Positions 1 through 13,330 are shown, numbered from the stretch's first letter. The stretch: 64,000 nt of DNA from Sipunculus nudus (GCA_026874595.1 CM049313.1:63492159-63556158); one strand, 5' to 3'. The notes: a model not told the origin generated them from the sequence alone. Made by a program: numbers and translations.

Positions 1-535
1 TTACATAATAATTTCTCTAAGGTACTGCACCATGGATTTGATTATATACTCATTTTCCTGTGTCAGAACTAATACACATCACTTTTTTAAAATGTAAAAT
101 CCAAAGTTCTGCTAAGAAAATTTTGCACAGCTAAAATGGTCATACAGCCTTGATACATATTTAAGTATAAAGATATATAGGCAATTTTGGCTATTTTTAT
201 GGGCAATATTTTCACAAATGTGTATCTCTTAATGATAAATTAAATTACACTTCCCAATTTAATACTTCATTGATACAAAGATTAATAATAAATCCTTAAT
301 TAAGGAACCACAAGTATAAGTCCTCTCATGCATCTGATCTCCCGTTTCCATTTGTGCTCATGGCATTTCTATATCGTCCAATAGCTATAAGAAGATTTTC
401 ACACATCAAGTTCATCTACAACTCAGTTGAATAGTGTGTGTTAAGCAGAGTGTATACATATATATATATAACACAGTGTTGGGGTGGGGTAAGAAAGCTT
501 GTAAAACCACACCTCCACAAAGACTGAACCCCACT
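1..535. other. AT-rich sequence, nothing recognised
   Basis: No open frame, repeat boundary or RNA gene was recognised. A short (TA)n run lies near 461-472. It is downstream of, or intronic to, the minus-strand gene. Confidence 0.6.
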
Positions 536-539
536 TAAT

Positions 540-1060
540 TGGCCATCTATTCATGGCAAATGTCAAACTTGGCAGCTACCGAGAGAAGCTTCCCTTAAGT
601 TTGTTAATGTTATTATGCAATGTTTGTCCGACAAGAGAAACAAACAACTCTGCATGTGCTCACCAGAAAAGGGCTACGTGTAGGCTTTGTACTGATATGG
701 GACAAGGATTATATAAAGTGGGGCGCACGTGGCCCATTACGCAACCTCCTCTCCTGCATGACAGGAGAAACACTCTTTATTGGGATATGGCTTGTTCCCA
801 GAATGCACCAGGAAATCCTAGTGGGCCTCGTAATGGACAAATAGCCCTGCCATCCGTCATGCATGAAAACGATATGTGTCACCCTGCCCATTAAACGCAC
901 ATCGGCTGGAAAATTATGAATGGGTGATGCAACTGTGCATGCAAGGGCTGCTACCTGATCTGGCCTACTGGGGATGAAATTAGTGATTACATTTGGCTGG
1001 CTAGGCTTTTCATTGCATTGTGCGGATAAGATTTGGACGTGCACCCCAAAGGATGTGGCC
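540..1060. promoter_or_regulatory. GC-richer unique island, candidate enhancer
   Basis: The sequence changes abruptly from AT-rich to complex and non-repetitive. It contains the E-box CACGTG (726-731) and the palindrome TGCATGCA (936-943). Overlapping open frames on both strands (553-894 +, 709-1044 -) are explained by few stops in this composition and have no protein-family look. The composition resembles conserved non-coding DNA. Conservation has not been tested. Confidence 0.3.
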
Positions 1061-2405
1061 TTAACCTTTAATATCTGATTATTCTATTTGCGGGCTTCCG
1101 AAATCCCACCAATTCAATTGTGTGCACATTAGAAAACGCAATCTGGGTCCAGAGAGGCCATGCTGGGAATCTTCATTAGTATCTCCAACAATCCAAATAT
1201 TATCCTTCTTTTTGTATGCATGGTGATGAAATATACACACTTTATGTTTCAATTTATCAAGTAGTATGGGCTTATTCTTTAGCAACATTAATGACAGCAG
1301 AACAGTATAAGTGGTCACTATACAATAAGAAAGTTACTTCTTTATGATTACATTACTTTCTGTAAGATATATACCGGTAGATATCGTATGACATCAAAAT
1401 CAATGCTGATCTGTTCCATGATTACTACCTTATCTCACAACTGATAATTAATACTATAAAAACTACGATCCCATGAAAATGTTGTATAACAATAAGCACT
1501 GGTATCAAAATTAATTAAATTTTATTTATAACACACACATCATAAATTATTGAATTCAAGGTTGATATTCAAAATGAAACACAAAGAAGCTAAAAAATAT
1601 CAACTGGTATTTTTTTACTGAATGTAAAATATTTTTAACAAATTAAAGCTCCATGCACTTATATCAAATTTCAGTCAAAGTTTTATTACAATTTGCCATT
1701 AGTATCATGTCATTAACTCTCCATTATTTCATGAATTAATCAAGACTAATTAGTCCAGCAAACTGCTGTAAATAATAATTTGACTGAAATTAGTTCTGAA
1801 GCTCATTATGAAAGCAATATACTTTAAGTTTTAAGGGATAGTTTTTTCCCCTCAGAAAATGAAACCATATGTTGTGCATAAAACATTTATAGTAATGTAT
1901 TAACCTTTTGTCCAGATCATTAATTATTTAGGGTTATTGGAAAATGGAGGCAAGCCCTCAAAACACACAGAGCAAATTCACGGTTATCTGTTACAGAGCC
2001 ATATCCAAACAAAATTTCCATGGACAAAATGACATGAACCTATGATATCAATAAACAACATACCATGCATGCACAGTCAGTCCAAAGTACATGGGTGACT
2101 AACTACACATAGAGCAAAATCAGATATTCATTCCCTGTACAATTATCTATTATTTCTAGTGGTGTGTATATTAACTGATTTAATCAAATACTGATAATTG
2201 GTCATTTTCTTTACATAATTGTCTATACTTATTGGTGTGAATGAAGTAATGTAATATGTCTTAATTCTATTATAATTTATATTAATAAATAGTTAATACT
2301 TTATAAATGAATTACTGAGAATTATAAATACTGCTCATAAAAATGCAGTTTTGCTATTATATCATGGTCTCCTTCAAAATTATTTTTTTAAGGTTAGGAA
2401 CACAA
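1061..2405. other. AT-rich intron or flank, nothing recognised
   Basis: Low-complexity-leaning AT-rich DNA with many stops in all frames. No inverted termini, exon or RNA gene was seen. Confidence 0.6.
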
Positions 2406-2421
2406 CCACTAGGTGGCAGTG
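2406..2421 (+). promoter_or_regulatory. CTCF-like motif
   Basis: CCACTAGGTGGCAGTG closely fits the known CTCF core (CCASYAGRKGGC followed by A/G). CTCF is present in most bilaterians, including molluscs. Binding is inferred. Confidence 0.4.
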
Positions 2422-2497
2422 TCTGCTCAACAATTGGGAATGTATAAATTTGTGTGATATTGGATACTACATATCATGATAAAATCCTTCTGGATTG

Positions 2498-2748
2498 AAG
2501 GTTTTCTGTAATTTAAGGTTTTCTGTAATTTAAGGTTTTCTGTGATTGAAGGTTTTCGGTGATTGAAGGTTTTCTATGATTTAAGGTTTTCTGTAATTTA
2601 AGGTTTTCTATGATTTAAGGTTTTCTGTAATTTAAGTTTTTTTTAATTTAAGGTTTTCTGTAATTTAAGGTTTTCTGTGATTTAAGGTTTTCTGTGATTT
2701 AAGGTTTTCTGCGATTTAAGGTTTTAGTGATTTAAGGTTTTCTGTGAT
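2498..2748. repeat. 17-bp minisatellite, about 15 copies
   Basis: The unit AAGGTTTTCTGTAATTT repeats head to tail with single-base variants (GTGATTG, ATGATTT, CGGTGATTG), and one copy near 2633 has lost the GGTTTTC core. The strand is strongly T-rich. Confidence 0.95.
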
Positions 2749-2949
2749 AGGGGCTGGCAATTATCAAGAAGTCATGGCTTTTATTAACTTGACTGTACAC
2801 CTTTCTCTGAGATCACAGATTAGTACAGGACTATATACCATGCACTGTGTGTACACTTTGACAGTATATACTGGCTGAACTGGGCCTATACTTAGGCTGG
2901 TGTGGTACATATATGCATATCTATTAATATTGTACTCTTCCCAATACAT

Positions 2950-2968
2950 GCCCCCCCCCCCCCCCCCC
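2950..2968. repeat. Poly-C tract
   Basis: An uninterrupted run of C of about 18-19 bases. Other C or G runs are listed where they occur. Their length in an assembly is unreliable. Confidence 0.9.
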
Positions 2969-2969
2969 A

Positions 2970-5329
2970 TGATTTTGTTTTTCGGGACAAACTGCTCATT
3001 ACCAGCAATCTAAAGTGGACATTCCTTCAAGTCTTTAATTACCAAATAAATTGTATATTCTTCTTAAAACATGAGAACAAATACAAAATTCAAATTTGAC
3101 ATCTTTGGGTGACAGATGTTGCAAAATCTCACTGGGATAGTATTACACTGTATGTAAAGTCATGTAAGTGATCTGATTAAGTGGGACATATTTGGGCTAT
3201 AATGCATAGGGAGCATTCTAAAGGGAATGAAATCTTCATATACTCAAAATTTCAGCAAAGAGGGCCCTTATTAACTCAAGCTCAAGTATATCAATCACAG
3301 GAAAAAAGGACCAAAACAGTATTTAAAGCTTTGACAATTGAGGACCAGTACAATGACTGACGACTCTAACAAGAATCAATAATACTTTTCCCTATAGCTG
3401 GTGCGCCCTAATGTGATCAATAATCAACTGCCAAAACTGGGCCATGCAGTATTTTATATAAACATAAACTGATGACCACCTAATAATTCCTTTACTCTAC
3501 TTGAATCTCTCTCTGGTTGAGAATGACCATATATGAAACAAAACCTATTGTTTAAGATTTAAAAAAAAATGTAATTGAAACTAAGCAGGAATATTTAAAA
3601 TTGTATCTAAACTATATCTAAATTGTAAGTCATTTATTACCAGACATATAATATATGATTAGTCAATAACTATGAATTAGTGACCATAAACTTATACATT
3701 TTGAGTGATGTCAATGGCACATATATATGACTTGACCCACATGATGTTTACATTTTGAATTCTCTTCTCAACACTATACCGGTAAATACTTGTAAACATA
3801 TCTGATCCAGCAAAGTCCACTTGTAGATATATCAGCAGCGCAAGATGTTTTGGTTCATGCACTCATCCTGAGAGAGCATGCTTTTTTAAGTAGAATTATC
3901 ATATTATATATGTCAGGTAGACAGTCATACTTTCAGCACTCCTTATCTCTGGCCTAGCCCAGGAACATACAACAGCCTGCATGTTTAACTTTTTGGTCAC
4001 TAATTCTTAGTTATTGAATATTATATATTATACGCTCGGTAATAAATGACTTACAATTTAGATATAAGGATTTCAGTTATGAGTTTACATTCCCAATGTT
4101 AGTACTCCTAAATTTTATTTACTATTAATAAAGTTTAAGTATAATGCTGATTAATTAATTATATATGATTTTTTTTTTCATTTTTCTTCATTATCAATTC
4201 TGCTGGTTGCACTTTCATGCAATCCTCCATAAAAATTTATGTACACACAAGCCAAGAAATCATATTCAATGATTGAAAGATAAATATGTCTAATAAATAA
4301 CCAATCATTTTATGTACCTTCTACATCACCATGACATCTGTTGTGTAGAACTATACACTGAAACTAAAATACCTACCAAGTAGATAAAGTCAGACTTTTA
4401 CATTGCACTGAAAAGTTGAGGTAATTGCTGGGTTATTCACATTATTCTTTGCCCTGGTTAAGTTTTAATGTTATACTCACTATTTATATTTTGTGCCCTG
4501 TCTTCAAGTCCCTAAGATCTTTGACAGAATTAGAATATGTTATCTTGGATGTGCATACATAATCATTTGTGATCGATTATGCAAAAATACAACCATGAGA
4601 GAGACGACCAATCATCGATATAATTGATTAATTGGCACACCACTATTAGATAACCCATTAAGAACATTTATTTTCAAATATTTCAATCATAACATTATTT
4701 CTTTTGAACCTAATTTCTTATTTCAAAGGAGAGGTTTGAGGGCTTCTGAATGAGCATGAAGAAATTCATATGACACTATGTAAACTATTTCTTTATTGAA
4801 TCTACAGGATTTCATGGTTTATATAGACAGGGCAAGGGATAACCTATATTTTTAACCTAGAATTTTGGTATTAAAGTCAAACTCCCAGGTTCTTTCAGGA
4901 TTTAAATATTTGCTGTTTGAGGCACTGGTGAAGACCCAACTGTGCACCTACAGGGTGAAAGTCTAACACCAAACGCAAAAGTCTAAGAACATACCCATTA
5001 TGTTATGTCCTGCTTCCATCATGCTATACATGTAATTCATATTTTTTGGGCGACTTTAACTAAATCAACTTACTATTAAATGAATAAACAATCCGACTTT
5101 GCTGAGAATGACCCACAACAACTGTGTACAAGTTTATGTCATCAATTTCGATAACTGATGTATTAACTACATCAGATGAGACAATGTTATTAATAAACAA
5201 ACAAAAACAGCTGGAGGACCAGCCATGAAATTTAACATATAGAGATAGTTGTAACAATAATAATGTTAAATCCTAGTCAGTAATACACTGAAAACATGCT
5301 GTTGTCCCATAAAGTTGGACTGTGACAGT
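2970..5329. other. AT-rich intron or flank, nothing recognised
   Basis: Unique AT-rich DNA with short oligo-A/T runs. No exon with paired splice sites and no transposon end was recognised. Confidence 0.55.
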
Positions 5330-5540
5330 ATCTGCAGTCCACAAGCACTAATCTATACAGTTGCTGCAGTGGGCGGGGCCTATGGTGTAAGCACCACCCC
5401 CTTGTTGCAGGCAGCTTCATTCCAGCTGTCAATAGCCACTGGGGGATGATTCTCTACTGGCTGGCTTACTCTCTGGGGAATTGTTACAAACTTGACCACA
5501 AGGGGGCACTAGCATACAGGGACAATCAATCCATCTTGGC
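5330..5540. promoter_or_regulatory. GC-richer island with GC box and CTCF-like site
   Basis: A compact island containing GGGCGGGGCC (5371-5380, a GC box) and, 115 bases on, a CTCF-like motif. No coding frame with splice sites was seen. Insulator or enhancer activity is inference. Confidence 0.35.
5496..5512 (+). promoter_or_regulatory. CTCF-like motif
   Basis: CCACAAGGGGGCACTAG matches the CTCF core, including the AGGGGGC centre, in the same orientation as the motif at 2406. Confidence 0.4.
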
Positions 5541-6194
5541 AATGAATTATAAAATGTACTGGCATGAACGTGTAAAATTCTACATGTATAACAAAGCCAT
5601 GTGGTGTAATCATGTCTATCAACAACCCTGATGAAGAATAATATCTTCCTGATTTTTTTCTTGAACAGTTTAGATTGGCAACTCTGGACAGGAAGTACTT
5701 CTAGAAATGGCTGGATTAGCTCAATCAATCACAGCCAAGGGAACATTAAAATGGGCATGAAAAAAATGCTAAGCCCTAATTACCCAATGAATGAGACATC
5801 ACAGCATTTCAAATAAAGACCTGTTTGGTTCCAGCTTTACTTGCACCTACAAAAACTTAGAAGAACGTGGAGGAAGATGTGGTTCAACATTTGGGAACAT
5901 TTTCAACATGATCACAGATCTGAAACGAAAACGTCGACTCAGCGCATTCAGTGTGACTGATCACTGCATCAGTGCTGATGCAGCACAATCTAAAATTAAC
6001 AACCAAGACCTTGAAGTTAACACCATCCAACTGATATGAGGACATTTAAATTTCAGCTTAGGACAAATCATCTGTTGACAGCCAAATTTTCAATATCAAC
6101 ATTTGAGTGTTCAAGTATACAAGGATTATGTAGCAGTTAAGACCATTCCTAGAATTTACAAAAGGAACTTTCTGGCAGCATCCATCAAGAGTTA
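5541..6194. other. Unique intronic sequence with one inverted repeat
   Basis: Moderately complex DNA. A perfect inverted repeat, CTGCATCAG-TG-CTGATGCAG, lies at 5964-5983. The open frame 5791-6039 has no recognisable family. Confidence 0.5.
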
Positions 6195-6745
6195 CTCCAT
6201 GACAGCAACCACCAGGAATCTCTCCTGTGACATATACTGCAAGAATTTTAAAGGCAGTTACCAGGAGCTATCCCCAAATATCACCTACACAAACTTGTAT
6301 AAAACCAGAAACTGTCCTGTGTCAGAAAGAACCAGAAAACTAACCTGTGACATCAATACAGAGAAAACTGTCCTTTGTAAGAAGTCAAGAAAACTGCAGG
6401 GGTGTGACAATGGGAGAAATTGTCCAGTTTCAACAGCAACCAGATACCTGTGACAACAGCAGCTAGAAAATTGTCATGTGACAACAGCAGCCAGAAAACT
6501 GTCCTGTGACAACAGCACCCAGAAAAGTGTCCAGAGACAACTGCAACTAGAAAACTTATGTGACAAAAAAAACTAGAAAATAATCCTGAAAGTCCTGTGA
6601 CAGAATTAACCAGAAAACCGTCCAGTAACAAAAGTAACTAGAAAACTCTCCTGTGATAACAGGAGCAACAAAATTATCCAGTAACAAAAACAACCAGAAA
6701 GTTTCTGAGAAAAGCAACCAAAAACTGTTTAGTGACAACTGTGAC
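6195..6745. repeat. Degenerate ~27-28-bp tandem repeat
   Basis: Recurrent blocks of the form CTGTGACAACAGCAGC followed by CAGAAAACTGTC, best preserved at 6440-6540 and decaying on both sides. The open frame 6103-6453 runs through it and reflects the repeat rather than a gene. Confidence 0.85.
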
Positions 6746-6957
6746 CATTGTGGCAACCTGTCACAGCAAACTAACTGAAGCACTGGCCACTATATTTCCC
6801 TGTCACAAAAGGTTACATTGAAATGCCTGTTAATAGCATTGGTCAGAGTTTTGCCCCTTGACAGTATGAAGTGGCCATGAGTCAACTATTAGCAGTGGCC
6901 ACTTGTACGGACAGAATTATTCTTCTGTACACCTTGTTAACCTTAAAACATAAGATA

Positions 6958-6960
<3 letters not shown>

Positions 6961-6992
<32 letters not shown>
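6961..6992. repeat. (TA)n microsatellite
   Basis: Sixteen consecutive TA dinucleotides. Confidence 0.97.
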
Positions 6993-6994
<2 letters not shown>

Positions 6995-6999
6995 CAGAA

Positions 7000-8790
7000 A
7001 TGATCTGCGGGATACAGTCTTTCCACTGCAGTCACACAGCGCTCTATGTTTTGCAACAGAGCATGATATGCTAAGGTATGTGATGAATCTGAATCACTAT
7101 TGCCAGTTTCGCCTCATCAACTCATCAGGTAACTCAAGTTCAACTAATTGCGAATTGGTTTTTATAACAAAAAATAATATATATATGTATATACAGTATG
7201 ATACAGGGCTGGATCTTCCTGTAAGAAAGTCAGGCTCACAACCACAATACCTTAAAACAATGGTATAGCAAGGAAAAGGTGAAATTAAATGAAAAAGCAC
7301 TGAGATAACCTTTGTTCGTCCTTCTGTACCCTTAAAACGCATGCACTCTCCCGATGATAATATCAAAACAGAATCAGAGGTACCTGGCACTTTTTTGTCA
7401 AATGGGTTTAAAAATAATACACAGATGTTTCATTTGTTAATACAGCATTCACATAAACAGTGTACTATACTGGGATGAAGATCTGAGAGTGATCCAGCAT
7501 CCGAATCTGCACGTGTGATGCTAGAAAAAACTAAAGTCAATTTATATGGAGTTATATATTAAAGCACAAATGCTTTCTGAATATTAAAAGCAAATCCACA
7601 TGCAGCCAGCATTTCCATTCAAAAAAGTAAAACAGGACTCGGTTACATGCGTAATCCTAAAACATGGTCTTGTGTGTGGGAAAAACACCCAGTGACCGGG
7701 TAAACCCTGGCTAGAAGATACAACTGCCTGATTCCGCAGTCAGCTCATTAGCTAACAGCCTTTCAGCGCTGTTCGGTGCTGTTCTGTTTCAGTTGTTATG
7801 ATTCTTTTACTATACAGCTTTTAAGGCTCTAACTAAGCGGCCAGTCTTTTTCCAGCTCTCTCAAACATTTGTTGAATTGTTCAGCACATCAGTACCACCA
7901 TATGTTATCTGCATATATTCATTTAACCTAAACATGCTGCATGGAACTGTGAAAAATGAAAATATTAACAATTAACTTGCCCATGTGATTTTGTTTACAC
8001 ACGATTAATTATTTCATAACCATATGCCACTGTGGATGGGAAACTAATCCATGAATCAGTTATCATGTGACAAACACCATGTCACATCAACTGTTATGTT
8101 AAGCCACAGAGCAGAAAGTATTTATCGTCTAATAAATATCCCAGGGATGGTTTGAGAGAAGGTACAAGGTGCTATATTTTCTGATACGCCAGTGAACCTG
8201 AATGGACTGGGATTTCAGCTTCCAGACATAAAGCACTTAAAATAAGTGAAAGCACACCGATATTAATTTATCTGCTTGTGCTGAACTTGTGGGCCAGTGA
8301 GAAGGCTAATTCATCACTCTATTCTACCCACCAATGACACCTCTGTTTTTTTTCTATCACTACTTTTCCTTGTAAAGTCATAATAACAAAATGAGAAAAA
8401 TTAATTAAATTTTTCATGAAAAACATGAGAAAAAAAAGCTGCATGAAAAAGAAATTCCTAATGTAAAATTAAATAAACAGACACCCCATGTGTAGGATAC
8501 CTAATATGAAGACAACAGCCATATAAGTTTCTCTAAACTCCACTTACAATCACTAATGAAATACAAAGTATTTCTGATCATCCATGAAATATGTAATCAT
8601 AAAAATTTGCATATCAGTAATTTGAAAATACCAAAATTTGAACCTAATATTTCAGCATCTGTTTTACAGTCACATATAAGACAGACCAGGAAGCTGCTAT
8701 ACTATTTGGCATGAGAGCTGTTCATTATATAAATCTAATATATAATATATGATATATAATTTGTATTATAAATATGAAAAGGTAAGTACT
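7000..8790. other. Unique intronic sequence
   Basis: No exon or mobile element end was recognised. 7630-7870 is visibly more complex and is listed separately. The rest is AT-rich. Confidence 0.5.
7630..7870. promoter_or_regulatory. Complex island, candidate regulatory element
   Basis: A non-repetitive island with balanced base composition (for example TTTCAGCGCTGTTCGGTGC near 7761) inside AT-rich intron. No open frame was seen. Candidate status rests on composition only. Confidence 0.25.
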
Positions 8791-8798
8791 TTTAGTGT

Positions 8799-9089
8799 AA
8801 GGCAGGGTGTGGTGGTGTAATGGTTAAGGTGCAGGGCTAATGATCTAGAGGTCTTGAGTTCCAATCCCGGGCCAGGCACCACAGTGCAAAGAGCAAGGCA
8901 AGGTCCCCCCTGCAAGTGTGCCTCTATCCACTAAGCAGTAGAAATGGGTACCACTAATACTATAGGATGGACTAGCATCCCATCCGGCAGGAGTTTAACT
9001 CCTAAGTCACTTAGAAACTGGGATAAGTTTAGGCCTGATGGGCCAGTAGGCCTGAGTGTAAAAAGCCCAACAGACTTTACCTTTCACCA
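8799..9089 (+). mobile_element. tRNA-derived SINE with target duplications
   Basis: The 5' part has pol III promoter-like boxes: an A box in TGGTGTAATGGTTAAGG and a B box in GAGTTCCAATCCC. The body ends with GATGGGCCAGTAGGCCTGAG and a non-poly-A tail. TTTAGTGT flanks it on both sides (8791-8798 and 9090-9097), giving direct target-site duplications. It is homologous along its length to the element at 55326-55609. It is a retroposon and not a functional tRNA gene. Confidence 0.85.
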
Positions 9090-9097
9090 TTTAGTGT

Positions 9098-10849
9098 GCA
9101 GTTTTAGAGTTTTGTGATAATCCATGGTCTGACAAATATTACTCATTTACCATTCTGATATTCTCACACTCTGAAATGAATTATTCTGAGAACATAAAAA
9201 ACTTATTATTAAAGCCTTTAGCTAATCCTTCATCATGGTTTCCATTTTCAGCTTGGCTTTCCCGCTAGTTAATAAGAAGTAGGAGCCATTTAAGGATCTG
9301 CGAGACAGAAATTTACAATTTCTAAAATATGTCATTCAGTTTCCACTCTTGGATCACCTCATTTAAATAGTAATAAATTATTGAATTATTTTAATTTTTT
9401 TATAATTTTTTATTATCTTAAATATAATTTTTAATTTAATCAATGCCTTCAAACTCATGCTGACAAGATTTAGGATTATATTATTTTCTGATATTTATCA
9501 AAACAAAATATTATACACCCAGCCAGAGGACCAGTAATTATAATCTACTCTTATGCACTGCATAGCACTTTTATCTGAACTGTTCCTATGTATATACTAA
9601 TTTATTCCAAATATACCATATATTATACCACAAGCATTATCCAGTCAATATACCACAAGTTTTCTACAGTTCATAAGTGATCATACGTACCAATAAATCA
9701 AGAAAGTTTAACAATTTCAAATTAATGCAAAAGTTCGCAACAAATTCCAATCTCACAAATTCAATGTATTGAAGTATTATCATTTAATATCTATGAGCTT
9801 AACTGATTAAAGGAGATAATTCATGGTAATTAACCCATCATATTCTGCAGCCAGTATAAATCTCATAATTAACTTAAAATTCATTTTTGATAATTTTCAA
9901 TATCGCAAGGATAAATACTGCCACGGTTTTAAATATATGTTTATTCTCTTTTATAAATGTACAATCACATAATTGTGATCTTTACACTTGTTATTTGCAA
10001 AAATCTATCGTTCAAGTTTCTATATAACAGTACCACAAAAAGTACTAAATTTCTATGATAAAGATTTTATAATAAGATGAATTTAATAAATTTCTATGAT
10101 AATGATATCATTACTGTGATGTTTATAAATGTGACTGAGCAGTATTTTTACCTCATTATCTGCAGCAAGTGTGAATCTTACACCTAGCAAAATATAGAAG
10201 TTTGATGAAATACTGTTTTAATGTTAATGTATGATGTCAGAAATATATTTGTTAAAGTTAGCTGAGACGAGTTTTGAAAGAGATCTGTATGCTTTTTCAT
10301 CTGTGTATGACATGCAACTAGCAATAAATTGTAATATTCCTGATCCCTCAAGATCTTTAGCTACTTTGAATTTATATTTTATGAGGACCTAGGTCTGTGT
10401 AATTAAAATTTGATCATTTCATAAGACAAGGAATAAATACACTGACATTTATTTTGTCTAAACACATGCCAAGGACAAATCTGACAATTTCTATTATGAA
10501 AAGATGATAAAATACCACAAAGTATATAATAACAAGCTTTACTATAAAGAAACCAGATAATTTCTATCTGTTATTAAGTAGTATGATATATCAGTGTAAC
10601 TTAACCAGAAAAGAGCCCAGACATAAATTTGATATTTCTATGTGAAAAGAGTATATAAAATACCACATATATCACTTTACTACATGAAGCACAGGTACAA
10701 ATTTCATATTTCTGTGAGGATAATGTATCATATATCACTATAAATGTAAGCTTCACTGGACAGAGCCCAATTTGATATCTTATATTTTAAGCAGAAAAAA
10801 GTGTAAGATTGTTTAAAACTTGATATTCTAATGCAAAGACATCTTAGAG
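9098..10849. other. AT-rich intron or flank, nothing recognised
   Basis: Long AT-rich stretch, dense in stops on both strands. Nothing beyond oligo-A/T runs was recognised. Confidence 0.6.
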
Positions 10850-11060
10850 CCTGACAGTGATGTTTGAGAGTACCTGCCAGCAGCCTCCCAGCAGCTTTTG
10901 GATGTGTGAAAACACCTCCAGTTGCAGGGGCAGCCCGTCCATTAGCCACATGGCCCCAGGCCAGTTCCTGGCGATTTCTAGCTATTCCAGGAATGTTCCT
11001 GGCACAAATATTTGTTCTAAGCAGGTACACAGATTCTGGCAGTCACTGGTCAGCCCAGCA
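10850..11060. promoter_or_regulatory. GC-richer island
   Basis: Abrupt rise in G+C with CAGCAGCCTCCCAGCAGC and GGCCCCAGGCCAG. Overlapping open frames occur on both strands, none protein-like. Candidate regulatory element by composition only. Confidence 0.25.
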
Positions 11061-11405
11061 GCCTTTGTTTTCTGGACTGTGGTAACTTTCCTATAGAACA
11101 GAGTCTGTAGAATTAAGCTATGCTTTGTCATACTGTTCAGGCAAAATGGATTTTTCTGGGAAATCTGATTGGAAATTGTATAGAATTGTATGGTAGGAGT
11201 AACTGACAATGCCCTCACAGGTAAATATACATATTCATGTAGGTAGAAGGGTAGAAGTTCTTGTCATTTGCAGAAGAAACACCTTTCTTGTATTGTTCTT
11301 TCATTCACTTCAAAGAGGTGTTCAATTAAACAATAGGTTATTTGCGTCTCTTAGAGTGGTGGGACTTTTCAGGACTTTATACCTTATATACCTATCATAT
11401 ATGTA

Positions 11406-11625
11406 TACAGTAAAGCCTTGACAATAAGTACATTTCAGAGTAATCAATATGTTTGAATTACTGTACCTTCAGATAAATGAATACGTATTAAATAAACAAA
11501 AATTTACAATTTTGTCTAGGTCATCTCTCACTCTCCCTATATATATATCCCTGGATACATTAATGACAAAATGTCCTTTCAATAAACCTTAAGATAATCA
11601 ATGCTTGTACAAGTGAAAAGGCTTG
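11406..11625. mobile_element. Possible decayed pogo-like MITE
   Basis: The left side starts CAGTAAAGCCTTGACAA after TA, like pogo/Tigger termini. The right side has only a weak inverted counterpart (AAACCTTAAGATAATC). Boundaries are uncertain. Confidence 0.25.
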
Positions 11626-11710
11626 TGTGTGCATATGTATATGCATGCAATATATTATTAGATACACACAATTTTTTTATATACTGGTAATGTGTGTGTG
11701 TATTTATGTT

Positions 11711-11717
11711 ATATAGT

Positions 11718-11772
<55 letters not shown>

Positions 11773-11776
11773 ACAT
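11711..11776. repeat. (TA)n-rich microsatellite
   Basis: Alternating TA with a few C and T interruptions. Confidence 0.95.
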
Positions 11777-11789
11777 ACAAACATATTTT

Positions 11790-13164
11790 TTATAAGGTGC
11801 TATAACAAGATAGGCTGCAAGGCCTGGGCATTATCTGCATGCTGTTTTGTATGTAGTTTTACCAGGTACTTTGTTGCTTTAGCCTGGTATGACACCCTGT
11901 CTAGTTGACAGCATTGTTAAAACCAATGACACATACCATAACACTGACCAGACAAAAACAAACACCAGGAAACCCTGCCCCTTATTATAAAGTTTCACCA
12001 AACAACCCTACCCCTAGTAACCCCAGACCCCTCACTTAACATCAGAAGAGTCTCTCCATTTCTTGAATTTTGGTATTCTTTTTTTGATAATGATTTCAAT
12101 ACAGGCTAATTTTTCTTTCTTTATTATCCAATATCTATATTTACAGTAAAATAGTAAATTATTATTAAACAGCAAAACATAGCAATAAGCTGACAATTTA
12201 ATTTCAACATCATGTAGGTATTTCTTACAAAGTATATACAGACTTTAAATTATTTTCAGGCAAGTCATATACACCTTTCAGACAATGCAATCTGCAAAGA
12301 AATGAATCTAAAACCCAGGATCTTGAAAAGCCTTAAAATGATGATTATTTCTCCATAGTTTTTATACCATATAACGTTTTTTAGATAATTACATTTTTTT
12401 ATAATATTCGAATATAAAGTGCCTAAAGATAAAGTGCCTTAAATTATGTATTATGTAATCAGGGTACACCAAGGCAGCTTTTTCTTCTTCAAAAGTATAT
12501 AAAATTTAGGCTTGTGGGTAATCAATTTAGAAGCATTCAAATGGTAATAAGAAAGCCGTTTTTGTAGGACCCTTATGATTTTAATATCTTTACAAAGGTG
12601 TTATTGGAAAGGTTTACCCACATTTTATGGTAATAAAATCACATGACAACTTGTATAGTAACTGTCAGAATCAAGATTAATTCAAGCCTCCCTCATAAGG
12701 GACATATGCAACACGAGTTAAATACTGTACACGTGCTTTATATATATTTATGTATAAATGTACAGGTATATAAACACATAACCTCTATAAATCATACATA
12801 TAACATTTAATTATATAATACATGTAACTATAATTATTTTAATTATATTTGTTCTGTTTGACTTTCCTAATTGAATGGTCATGTGTCAGCCATTTTTCGC
12901 TTTTCACTCGTTATCATTACATCCTAATACATTACAGTGTAAGCTAAACAAGTCCATTTACATGAATACTGTTGGCCAATGTGGATCTATACAGATGACA
13001 TAAATTTGATTATTATGATTACGGAACTAGTTAGAAATTCTCTTTCGGCTATAAATGTTGCATTATTTACCTCCTATGGCACCTCTTTGCAATAAATTGC
13101 AAACATAAACCACAAACTATGATTAATATTCTACTTAAGATTATTACAAAATCCACTTGACCAT
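11790..13164. other. AT-rich intron or flank, nothing recognised
   Basis: No exon, RNA gene or element terminus was recognised. Confidence 0.55.
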
Positions 13165-13330
13165 TTTCCAGGGATAAATGCACTGTTCTGCTTTTTTCTA
13201 TCTGCGCCGGATTCATTCCCTGACGCGAGGCCATCTATCATTGTTACAAAAACAACATGGATGACTTCACATGTGGGCCTTGGTTTCCCTGTGGGTTCAG
13301 TGGTATGTGATCAGTGTGCTTATATCAAAT
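13165..13330. promoter_or_regulatory. Island with paired SOX-like sites
   Basis: A complex block including GCGCCGG and GACGCGAGGCC next to ATTGTTACAAAAACAA (13240-13255), which presents two HMG-box-type (ACAA/TTGT) half-sites. The regulatory role is inference. Confidence 0.3.

Noticed and set aside
711-731. TATATAAAGTGGGGCGCACG as a TATA promoter
   Set aside because: TATA-like words are frequent in this AT-rich DNA, and no first exon or reading frame follows it.
553-1044. Overlapping open frames of 74-113 codons on both strands
   Set aside because: Three overlapping frames are open because the island is GC-richer. None has family character, splice sites or codon structure preferring one frame.
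6103-6453. Cysteine-containing 116-codon frame
   Set aside because: It overlaps the degenerate tandem repeat, and the regular Cys/Arg pattern is explained by the repeat.
8799-8880. Functional tRNA gene
   Set aside because: A/B-box spacing is tRNA-like, but the cloverleaf is not intact and target duplications plus a second copy show a SINE.
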